Source of the DNA: Ascoidea asiatica
Lineage: Eukaryota; Ascomycota; Saccharomycetes; Ascoideales; Ascoideaceae
DNA length: 64,000 nucleotides
NCBI GenBank assembly: GCA_001600695.1
Contig: BCKQ01000004.1
Location: forward strand, 434,001 to 498,000
Direction: 5' to 3'
Under the pieces are notes generated by a model. It was given only the letters and a program-made list of their open reading frames with translations. It did no database searches and was not told where the DNA came from. Made by a program: the position numbers and the translations under genes. Of this stretch, positions 53,329-62,415 are shown one piece after another. How positions within the stretch are numbered: position 1 is the first letter of the stretch; each line of letters opens with the position of its first letter.

Positions 53329-54150
53329 ATGAATATTCCAGTGAGTGTCCCAATGAATGTTCCAATGGTTGATCCATTTATTTATGAACTTCATATAGCT
53401 CAACAGCCAGTTAGAGGTAGAATGTGTGGTTTAGGTGATAAAGATAGAAGACCATTATCTCCATTACCTTGTGTTCATTTGATAATTAAAGATTCAAGAA
53501 CAGGTTTAGCAATTCCAACATCTAATATTTCAGATCAATATCTTTCAACTTTAGTTCTTTCAACAGAATTATGGAATTGGGATGGTAGAATAAATTTAAC
53601 TATTGTTCAAAATGATTATGATTTTGTTAATAATAGATTTTTTAATCAAAGTGATAATAATAGATTTGCAAATTTAATTCCAGGTTCTACTCCAATGTAT
53701 TCATTAAATAATCAAAATATTTATCAATCTAATTCATTTCCTAATAATCCTTCATATTTGAATTTAAATTTACCTCAAAATCAACAAGCATCAACATCTT
53801 CAAATAATGGATCAACTTTAATATCAAATGCTCAATTAACTAGAAATTTAGTTGGAAATACAATTACAAATGCAAGAAAATTAATTGATGATAAAGGTGA
53901 TTTAGGAATTTGGTTTGTATTTCCAGATGTAAGTGTTAGAATTGAAGGTTATTATAGAATTAAATTTCTTTTAAGTAGAATAAATGCAAATTTATCTGTT
54001 CCAGGTCCAACAACTTGTATTTTAAATACAACATTTTCAGATATTTTTCAAATTTTTAGTGCAAAGAAATTTCCAGGAGTTTTACCAAGTACTTCATTAA
54101 ATAGGGCATTTTCTCATCAAGGAATTAAAATTCCATTAAAAAAAAAATGA
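53329..54150 (+). CDS. Velvet-domain regulator B (VelB-like)
   Basis: A second complete velvet protein, 273 residues. The first half reads QQPVRGRMCGLGDKDRRPLS (residues 25-44), then PCVHLIIKD, LVLSTELWNWDG and a disordered Asn/Ser/Gln insert (about 100-165). The second half has RNLVGNTITNARKL, GIWFVFPDVSVRIEG (193-207), QIFSAKKFPGVLPSTSL (241-257) and SHQGIKIPLKKK at the end. The AxQPVR...GDKDRRPLSPLPC wording resembles VelB most. Velvet proteins act as homo- or heterodimers controlling development and secondary metabolism in filamentous fungi. It shares the split-domain architecture of velvet A, 29 kb away on the same strand, but the two are strongly diverged. It stands alone behind a 5.7-kb gap. 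Confidence 0.94.
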   Translation: MNIPVSVPMNVPMVDPFIYELHIAQQPVRGRMCGLGDKDRRPLSPLPCVHLIIKDSRTGLAIPTSNISDQYLSTLVLSTELWNWDGRINLTIVQNDYDFVNNRFFNQSDNNRFANLIPGSTPMYSLNNQNIYQSNSFPNNPSYLNLNLPQNQQASTSSNNGSTLISNAQLTRNLVGNTITNARKLIDDKGDLGIWFVFPDVSVRIEGYYRIKFLLSRINANLSVPGPTTCILNTTFSDIFQIFSAKKFPGVLPSTSLNRAFSHQGIKIPLKKK

Positions 54151-56833
54151 AATTATTTTGATAACTTTCAATATTGGAAGATTTAAAATTGAAGAAAAAA
54201 AATCAATCAAAATTAATCAAAATCAAAAAAAAAAAAGGATAAACAAAATCAAAAGTTTTTCATCTAATAAATTGTACAATAATCTTTATAATTTGATAAA
54301 TATCATTATCATTAGGAATTCTATTCAAAATCAATTAGTCATTTATTGGTTCTTTTTCAGTTTTTTTTTTCTTTTTTTATTTCTACTTCCATATTTTTCT
54401 GTTTACTTTTTTTTCAACTGTGATTTTTTTTTTTTATTTTTGTTGCTTCTTCATTTTTATGAGATTTATGTTATATTCATTCGCTTTACTTTTATTCTTA
54501 AAAATCTTATCATTCAATTAATATTCATTCGCTTAACATTAATCAAAGATCAAAACATTCATATTATTTAATTGTTGTTTGAAGTTCTTTAAATTTTCTC
54601 TTTAATCTTTAGTTTCATTTTTATTTTATATACTCATTTTATTTTTTTATTCATATTCTTATTCATTTTTTTTTTTTTTTTTTCAGAGATTGTACATTAT
54701 AACTATTAGAAACTTCTTTTTCTCCATACAGAAATAAAAATCAGTTGATTTTTTGATTTCATAAAAATTACATAAACTCAAAGAAGAGGATTTTCAATGA
54801 ATTTAAATTAATTGAATTTTGTAAGTAAAGATTTTCTTAAAGTTGAAGCAATTGAAATCGCGTAAGTGATTCAGAAAAACTTGAAATGAAATGAAATAAG
54901 TTTGCAATATTTAATAACAAAAATTGAAGAATTTTTCACTTTTTGCAAATTAAATCGGTGGATAATTACTTGAAGTATATTTTTAAAAAAATTTGAAATT
55001 GGAAATTTCAGTTGCGATAATTTACAAATATCATTCATGATTGAAAGTAAACTCGATTAAGACTTAATATAATTGAACATAATATTGGTAAGTTCATTTG
55101 ATTGGGTTAAAGTTTGGTTAAAATCATGATTTACATACAAAAAAAAAAAAAGACAATAGATATGCGAAATAATGTCTAATTATGTTATTAAACGCATGGA
55201 ACAAATCTAAGTGCGTATTACCAAGATTATATTTTAACTTTGTAGGGGTTAATTTCTTGGTTATTAAAAGAATTTTAACTGGCTATTCCATTTTTGGTTA
55301 GAAATGTTATAAGAATAGGAAATGTACAAGAGTGGAAATACTGAATATATTTTTGAAGAGATATTCAAAGTGAATAAGAGTACATAATTTTTATCTAGAT
55401 TGAAAATTTAAATTGGAATTGTAAAATCAAGAAGGAATTTGGCTCTTTAATTTAAAAATTCTAACAATTCAAGTTTTTTTACTTGTTTGTGAATTTGAAA
55501 ATCGAAAGAAAAAGAATAAAAAAAAAAGGAAAAAAGAAACGAGAGTTCAATAATGATTTATTAGACCTATATTTTATTTCATAAGTTAGTGATCTAAAGT
55601 GGATTATAGAAGAACATAGTGGGTATTTATTTAGTTCTATCCCCATTTTAACCTTTATGAAATTACGATACCCATAAAGCGAAATAATTCAGAGTAGTTT
55701 AAATAAAGGTAATATCAAAAAGTGATCGAGTGCTAGAATTTGTAATGCGGAAAAGAAAAATAATCCGTATTAAGGATTATGATATTCTGATAACTGAATT
55801 AAATCAAAATTTGTGGATTTGTTCCACACCGCTGGAAAAGATGGTTAAAGATTGGCCGAGGAGATGGTTGAAATAATAAAGAAGCATTTAACGAGATATA
55901 TTTTCAGAACCATTTAGAAAAGTTTTAATATTTTCACTTTCTTTTAAAAATAATATGATATGCTTGCAAGATGATTTTGCCAATGAACGTTTAAATAAAA
56001 AAATTAAAAATTATGATTCAATTTCGGTTATAATTGGTCAAAATTGATATTTTTTGAGGTGTTTTTCGTACATTATTCTAGATAAATAATTTTCTGTTGT
56101 CAAAACGTAACAAAATAGCATTTTTGAATAAGACATCCAGAATGGATCGGATAATCTTCAAAAACCTGCTTTACCTAATACAGCAGTAGAATCAAAAGAA
56201 GATATAAGAGAGTAATTAGGATCCAAATCTGCTAGGATAGATTGTGATGTTGTCTATTTTTGTCATTTTAGAAACTATCCTTATCTAGAGACAACTAGAA
56301 TCAGCTTATCCTCTGGTGTTGTTTGCTTGGGTGTTTGATGGATTGACTCCTTCTTCCTTGTTTTCTTCCTTGTTTTCGGGGCCCTCTGGCCAGTTTTTGG
56401 GTCTTGTGACAGAGAGTGCCCGCTGTGGCAGACAGGGGTCTCTCCTCGCGGCTGTGATTCGCTGGGTCGAGTTCGTTCGAGGGTTGAGTGCTGGTGCCAA
56501 TCTCAAATTATCTGTTGCTTAGCGAGGTAAATTTGCTAATAGTTAAGTTAATAGCCTATTCTCTTCCCCACTGTACAGTAGTAGTACTACTGTAAAGACC
56601 GTATCATACTATTGAATCTTTCGATTATGAAAGCTCCAACCAAGGTTTGCTTACAACAATAGAGAAAGTAAAGTAATCTAAAATACATAAAGCAATTATT
56701 TAAATTCAATAACTTCCTTCCAACTTATTTTCTTTTCTTTTATCATCAAATTCTGTATTCTTTTCTTACAATTATTTCATATTCTAATCTATACCCATAT
56801 TTTCATATTCTTATTCAAAATTTATATTCAAAA
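54151..56833. promoter_or_regulatory. Intergenic region velvet B to glucokinase A, with GC island (about 56320-56530)
   Basis: Begins with the T-rich 3' flank of velvet B, including poly-T at about 54670-54684. An open frame at 54158-54571 is low-complexity Phe/Leu and not credible. CGGAAAA (about 55737), TAATCCG (about 55763) and CGGATAA (about 56155) match an Rgt1-type motif. A GC island follows (37 of 60 bases in 56401-56460), then a 21-bp palindrome at 56574-56594, about 240 bp before the glucokinase start. No gene was seen. Confidence 0.6.
56574..56594. repeat. 21-bp palindrome upstream of glucokinase A
   Basis: TACAGTAGTA, central G, then the exact complement TACTACTGTA. It lies 240 bp before the ATG and is a candidate site for a dimeric regulator or a hairpin in the leader. 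No known factor is recognised. Confidence 0.7.
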
Positions 56834-58390
56834 ATGCCCGAAAAAAAATATAATATATCCTTTGATCCAAAAATTTCAAAAATTATAGATGAATTTTCTA
56901 ATGTTGAAAATATTTTAAATGATGCTGTTGATGTTTTCATTAATTCAATGAATCAAGGTTTAGAAAATATTAAAAGTTCAAAAGATTATATGCCAATGAT
57001 TCCATCTTTTGTAACTAAAATTCCATCAGGTAATGAAAAAGGTTTATATTTAGCTTGTGATTTAGGTGGTACAAATTTTAGAGTTTGTTCAATTGAATTA
57101 AATGGTAATCATTCTTTTAATCTTGAACAATTAAAATCAAAAGTTGATAAACAATATATGATTGGTAATTCTGATAATTTATTCAATTTTTTATCTTTAC
57201 AAGTTAAAGAATTTTTATCTTTACATCATCAAGAATTTTTAAATAATGATAATATAAAATTAAACTCAATTAATTCAACTAAATTCCATAATACTTTAAA
57301 AATGGCTTTTACATTTTCATTTCCAGTTGATCAACATTCAATAGATCATGGTGAATTATTAAGATGGACTAAAGGTTTTGATGTTAAAGATGCTGTTGGT
57401 AAAGATATTACAAAATTATTTCAAAAATCTTTAAATTTAAATAATGTTCCAGTTAAATTAGTTGCAATTACAAATGATACTGTTGGAACTTTTTTAGCTA
57501 ATAGTTATGTAAGTGATTCAAATAATAAAACTATTATTGGTGCAATTTATGGTACTGGAACTAATGGTTGTTATCTTGAAAAATTATCAAATATTAAAAA
57601 ACTTAAAAATTTTAAAAATTCTTCATCTCAATCAAATTCAATGATTATTAATACAGAATGGGGTTCATTTGATAATAATTTAAAAATTTTACCAAATACA
57701 AAATATGATATTGAATTAGATAAAAATACTCCAAATCAAGGTTATCATATGTTTGAAAAAAGAATTTCTGGAATGTTTTTAGGTGAATTATTACGTTTAA
57801 TAATTATTGATTTACATAAAAATTCTTTACTTTTAGAAAAATATATAAATTCAAATAATGATTCAAATTCAAATCCTGGTTTAAGTTTAATTAAAAATCA
57901 AATTTTACATGTAAGTACAAATTTACCAAGAAGACCAACTGGTTTAGCTCCTTTACCTCATAGATTATTTTCGCCATGGTCTTTACCAACTGAACTTTTA
58001 TCAACTCTTGAAGTTGATGATTCTTCCGAATTTAGAATCACAAAATTATTACTTGAAGATAAATTAAGATTATCAACAACTTTAAAAGATAGAATAATTA
58101 TTAAGAAAATTGCTCATGCAATTGGTAAAAGAGCTGCATATTTATCTGCAATTCCAATTGTTGCAATTGTTCAACATACTAAATCTCTTGAACAATTAGA
58201 TCAAAATGCAAAAGTTGAAGTTGGTGTTGATGGTGCTGTTGTTGAATTTTTTCCTGGTTTTCAAGAAAATATAATTAAAGCTCTAGAATTATCTTCATTA
58301 GGAAAAGAAGGTGCAAGTAAAATATCATTGGTGATAACAAAAGATGGAAGTGGTGTAGGAGCTGCTCTCTGTTCAATGTCAACAGATTGA
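56834..58390 (+). CDS. GLK1: GLK1-type glucokinase, tandem copy A
   Basis: A 518-residue ATP-dependent hexose kinase of the fungal glucokinase (Glk1/Emi2) branch, phosphorylating glucose at C6 in the cytosol. Motifs: PMIPSFVTKIP, the phosphate-1 loop LACDLGGTNFRVCSIELNG (about residues 73-91), FTFSFPVDQ, LRWTKGFDVKDA, the catalytic-Asp motif TNDTVGT (about 213), GTGTNGCY (about 240), NTEWGSFDNN, FEKRISGMFLGELL, GVDGAVVEFFPGF and KDGSGVGAALCS. FRVCS, EWGSFDN and 'SKVD' wording separate it from Hxk1/Hxk2. An Asn/Ser insert (NSNNDSNSNP) is near residue 345. Third codon positions are very AT-rich, more so than in copy B 1.9 kb downstream. Confidence 0.94.
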   Translation: MPEKKYNISFDPKISKIIDEFSNVENILNDAVDVFINSMNQGLENIKSSKDYMPMIPSFVTKIPSGNEKGLYLACDLGGTNFRVCSIELNGNHSFNLEQLKSKVDKQYMIGNSDNLFNFLSLQVKEFLSLHHQEFLNNDNIKLNSINSTKFHNTLKMAFTFSFPVDQHSIDHGELLRWTKGFDVKDAVGKDITKLFQKSLNLNNVPVKLVAITNDTVGTFLANSYVSDSNNKTIIGAIYGTGTNGCYLEKLSNIKKLKNFKNSSSQSNSMIINTEWGSFDNNLKILPNTKYDIELDKNTPNQGYHMFEKRISGMFLGELLRLIIIDLHKNSLLLEKYINSNNDSNSNPGLSLIKNQILHVSTNLPRRPTGLAPLPHRLFSPWSLPTELLSTLEVDDSSEFRITKLLLEDKLRLSTTLKDRIIIKKIAHAIGKRAAYLSAIPIVAIVQHTKSLEQLDQNAKVEVGVDGAVVEFFPGFQENIIKALELSSLGKEGASKISLVITKDGSGVGAALCSMSTD

Positions 58391-60292
58391 ATTTGATTTC
58401 AATTATATAAAAATTACTCATTTAAATTCAATCAAATAAAACATTAATAAAATTTTTAATTCAATTATTTCTTTTTCCGTAGTTTAAAGAAACAAAAAAT
58501 ATAGAAAAAAATAATAATAGCATAATTTGCTAAATGCCTCAACCAAAAGAAAATAAAAATCTTAATAAAAAGACAATAACCCCCAGTTACTGAAATATTG
58601 ACTAAATTTTTTTCATTGATTCTGTTTTTTTGTTACCAAAAGTAATTAATATGGACAAGCTAAATAGATAATCCGGAAAAATTAATTTTCTTCTTTTGTT
58701 AATTTGAATAAAACTTTATAATGATGTGTAAATTTATTCTTAAAAAAAAATAGATATTTTTCCGAACGGATAATTTTGCTACTGTTATTTGAATATAATG
58801 CATATTCTTTTCAACCTTTTTATAAAAGGCTCCGTTCAATGTAAATATTCAATGATACTCAAGTATTAAAATATATTAAGGGACCCACTGAATATTACCC
58901 TTTTAGAGTGAAGTATATTAATATGAAAGTTATAAAAAAGAAGAAAAATGCATCAGTCAAATTTATTCAAATAAATATAAATCATATGATCCTTATAAAA
59001 ATTCATTTGCTTAGATTATTTCAGCATTCTTGTAAGTGACCAAACTTTACCTACTCCGGATTTTCTTCAACTAAAGGCTGCATGATTTGATCTCAATATC
59101 GGAATAATTTGAAGCAGCAAAGAAGGCCTAGCCAATAATACCTGACCAATCGGATTAATTAGTTTGCGGGGAGTGAGAAATGCCCCAATAAAACGAGCTT
59201 TTCTGGAGATAATCCGGAGAACAAATCAGTTTCTATGGGGTCACATCAATCGTTGAATTGGATTTATGTGAAAGTTTCAAGAGAATATATTCCTTTAAAA
59301 GTGCACGCTGAAAACATACTTTGAAGAATTATTGAAATAACGTTTTTCCAAGGAAAGGATCAACTGCATTTTATTGATTATGTATGAAATTTTCATACTT
59401 CATGAAATTTTTTCACAAACCTGTAGTAGTTGGACCTCTTGAAGAAACTCAAGAAAGTATCAAATGGCGATTTGATTATAATCATGGTGTACTTACATTT
59501 TATAAAAACGGAAAAAGTTGAGTTCACTACTTTATTGCCGGTTTGCTGAAATGGCTTTTTCTATTGTTGCTACCGTGACATTTGCATAGTTATTTTAGGA
59601 GTTTTATTGTTCCGTATCTAATTAAAGGGCAATTTTTTAACGTCAATAATCATTGTAATCAAATAAAAGTAAGAATTTTCATAAAAAAAAGCCATCGTTT
59701 TGAAAAGACTAATAATTAAGTCAAATAATTAAATGAGTAAAAAATTCGCACTTGGATGAGGATAAAAACATTAAAATTGAGAAAAAACTGAATTTTGTCT
59801 TGTAAGCTAAAAAAATAAAGTTAATAGACATGCAACTAAATGGACCAGCCCTTACATGCTCAAAATGATACTTATCATACAACCATAGCTATTTCTGGGG
59901 GGTTTCGACTGAATCAAAAACTAAAAACGTCATGAGCCACGCATATCATTATTTATGACCAAAATTACTTATTTGCTTTTTTAAGAAAAAACAATAAAAG
60001 AATATAAATATTGTAAATTTTATATTGACAATGAAAAATATACATATTGACATAATATAAATACTTTACAAATTCTTTGTTTTAATTAATTTATTATTTC
60101 TAATTTCAAATATATTCAAAACAATTATTTAAATATATATTTTTCCTAGATCCACAATATAAAAATACTACATATTTTTTTACTAAAAAAATTATTTCAC
60201 ATAATATTCTATTACTAATTATTCAAAATAAATTTCAATATTAAGAATTACATATTCAAAACATTATAAATTAATTACAAAAGTTGAACAAA
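58391..60292. promoter_or_regulatory. Intergenic region between the two glucokinases
   Basis: 1.9 kb with no gene seen. The left half has a cluster of CGGANNA sites (58669-59221). A 17-bp palindrome GTATGAAA-T-TTTCATAC lies at 59382-59398. The final 300 bp are extremely AT-rich up to the copy B start. Confidence 0.6.
58669..59221. promoter_or_regulatory. Cluster of CGGANNA (Rgt1-type) sites
   Basis: CGGANNA or TNNTCCG matches at 58669-58675, 58674-58680, 58758-58764, 58767-58773, 59052-59058, 59100-59106, 59151-59157, 59210-59216 and 59215-59221. Two loci are overlapping opposite-strand pairs, and 58761-58770 is the inverted TCCG-AA-CGGA. Rgt1 binds CGGANNA in glucose-regulated yeast promoters. 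The cluster lies 1.07-1.62 kb upstream of copy B. Use by Rgt1 is inference; another Zn2Cys6 protein could bind. Confidence 0.5.
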
Positions 60293-61858
60293 ATGGCTTT
60301 CGAAACTAAAGAACAAAAAATCGATAAATTTATACAACAATTTGAGGTGACTCCTAAACTTCTTCAGGATGGTGTTCGTCTTTTTCAAGAATCAATGTTA
60401 AATGGATTAAAAAACTCTTCTGCAGCTTCATCAACATTACCCATGATTCCATCATTTGTTACTCAAATTCCAAATGGTACTGAAAAAGGTTTATACTTGG
60501 CATGCGATTTGGGTGGTACTAACTTCAGGGTTTGTTCTGTAAAGCTTAATGGTGATCATACTTTCAGTTTAGAGCAATTAAAATCAAAAGTTGATAATTA
60601 TTATATGAAATCAACATCAGCAGAACTATTCACTTTTTTGGCTGAACAAGTTAAAACTTTCCTAACCTTGAACCATAAAGAGTATTTAGAAGATCATTCT
60701 CCCGAACAAGTTAGTATTAAATCTAAAGTTAAATTAGATATGGCATTTACTTTTTCTTTTCCAATAAACCAAACCTCAATTAATCATGGGGAATTAATTA
60801 GATGGACTAAAGGCTTTGATGTTCAAGATGCTATTGGCAATGATATCACAAAGTTGTTTCAAAATGAGATTGATAGATTAAATCTTCCAGTTCAATTAAT
60901 TGCAATCACTAATGATACTGTTGGAACTCTTTTAGCCAACAGTTATGGTTCAATTGACGATAGTCCAACTATTATTGGATGCATTTTTGGTACTGGTACT
61001 AATGGTTGTTACGATGAAAAAATCTCAAATATTCAAAAATTAGATGAAAACACAAAAAAATTCCTTGAATTAAAAAATCAAACCACAATGGTTATTAATA
61101 CCGAATGGGGTTCATTTGATAATGATTTAAAATTATTACCAAATACAAATTTAGATAAAATTGTTGATAGCGAAACTCCAAATAAAGGTATTCATATGTT
61201 TGAAAAAAGGGTATCAGGTATGTTTTTGGGTGAATTGGTTAGATTAGCTATTGTTGAACTTCATAAAAAACGTTTAATTTTAAATCATTATGCTCCTATT
61301 GAAAATGAGTTAAAACCACCAGGAGAAGTTGAAGTTTTATCCAGAAATTCTAGTTTTACTTCCTTATTACAAATTTCCAGTAATTTACCAAGACGTCAAA
61401 ATGATCAAAGCATACCAATTCCACATAGATTGTTGAGACCATGGACTTTGAATACAGAGGTTCTATCAAGAATTGAAATTGATGATTCATCGGATTTGAA
61501 AGTTTCAAAATTATGCTATGAAGATGAATTAAGACTTGAAACAAAAGTTGAAGACAGAATAGTTATTCAAAAAGTGATCAAAGCAATTACAACTAGAGCA
61601 GCTTATATATCAGCAATTCCAATTGCAGCCATTCTTTTGCATGTTACTGGAAATAAAGGATTAAAAGAACCAGTTCAGGTAGGTGCTGATGGATCTGTTA
61701 TTGAATTTTATCCATGCTTCAAAAGCAGAATTTTGAAAGCTTTAGCACTTACACAATTAGGAGAAGAAGGTGCCAAAAATGTTCAAATAACAATTGCCAA
61801 AGATGGTAGTGGGGTTGGTGCTGCATTATGTTCTAAATCAGCCTCGGTATTGGCTTAA
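60293..61858 (+). CDS. GLK1: GLK1-type glucokinase, tandem copy B
   Basis: A 521-residue glucokinase paralogue. Start chosen at the ATG 60293 (MAFETKEQKIDKF); no upstream in-frame ATG applies, only a TTG three codons earlier. Motifs: PMIPSFVTQIPNGTEKGLYL, LACDLGGTNFRVCSVKLNG (about residues 68-86), HTFSLEQLKSKVD, FTFSFPINQ, IRWTKGFDVQDA, TNDTVGT (about 206), FGTGTNGCY (about 233), NTEWGSFDNDLKLLPNT, FEKRVSGMFLGEL, LSRIEIDDSSDL, GADGSVIEFYPCF and KDGSGVGAALCS. It reads closer to yeast Glk1 than copy A does. Codon use is clearly less AT-extreme (TTG, CTT, GGC and AAG appear), unlike its tandem neighbour, which may mean higher expression or a different history. It lacks the Hxk2-type N-terminal nuclear-localisation segment. 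Confidence 0.95.
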   Translation: MAFETKEQKIDKFIQQFEVTPKLLQDGVRLFQESMLNGLKNSSAASSTLPMIPSFVTQIPNGTEKGLYLACDLGGTNFRVCSVKLNGDHTFSLEQLKSKVDNYYMKSTSAELFTFLAEQVKTFLTLNHKEYLEDHSPEQVSIKSKVKLDMAFTFSFPINQTSINHGELIRWTKGFDVQDAIGNDITKLFQNEIDRLNLPVQLIAITNDTVGTLLANSYGSIDDSPTIIGCIFGTGTNGCYDEKISNIQKLDENTKKFLELKNQTTMVINTEWGSFDNDLKLLPNTNLDKIVDSETPNKGIHMFEKRVSGMFLGELVRLAIVELHKKRLILNHYAPIENELKPPGEVEVLSRNSSFTSLLQISSNLPRRQNDQSIPIPHRLLRPWTLNTEVLSRIEIDDSSDLKVSKLCYEDELRLETKVEDRIVIQKVIKAITTRAAYISAIPIAAILLHVTGNKGLKEPVQVGADGSVIEFYPCFKSRILKALALTQLGEEGAKNVQITIAKDGSGVGAALCSKSASVLA

Positions 61859-62415
61859 TTTTTTTTCCAAGAATTTTCTTATGAATAATGAATAGACTTT
61901 GTTTTAAATTTTCATATTATTCCTTTTAATGACTTCATTATTTCTTTCAACTTTTTTCTTTTTTTAGTTTTTCATCATTCATCATTTTCAAAATCTTTAA
62001 AAATTTCAGTCATTTTCTGCTTTGAGTTTATTTTATTTTTTTTCAATTCATATTTAGAGAAATATAGTTTTTAATGACAGCAGTTTTTTATTTTTTAAAT
62101 AATTGTAGAGTTTTTTCTTGGCAAAGTATGTAACTTTTCAAAATCGATTATTCACATCTGTATTTCATGTCAGTGGCAATATTACGTAGCGTTATCATTT
62201 TTATAAGTAACGTTAGCACTTTCGTCAAAAAACTTTTTGGTAGTATATCCGCCGGGTAACATATTTACTTTTTGGCCAATTCTACAGAGTAAGAAAAATA
62301 AGTAACATCAAGATTAATTGGACTTTCTCCTTCCGAAAATAAAATAGTTTCAAGAATTGACAAAAACTTTTTCAAAGCCCAAATATTATTTAAAGAAAGT
62401 GTTTAAAGTTTGAAA
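61859..62415. promoter_or_regulatory. YHC1 promoter region with Reb1-type site
   Basis: T-rich 3' flank of glucokinase B, then a promoter with CCGGGTAA (62252-62259; complement TTACCCGG) 157 bp before the YHC1 ATG. This is a typical distance for a Reb1 site. No other structure was seen. Confidence 0.55.

Noticed and set aside
54158-54571. 137-codon open frame after velvet B
   Set aside because: Composed of Phe/Leu/Ile runs from T-rich 3' flank, overlapping the likely 3' UTR; no recognisable domain.
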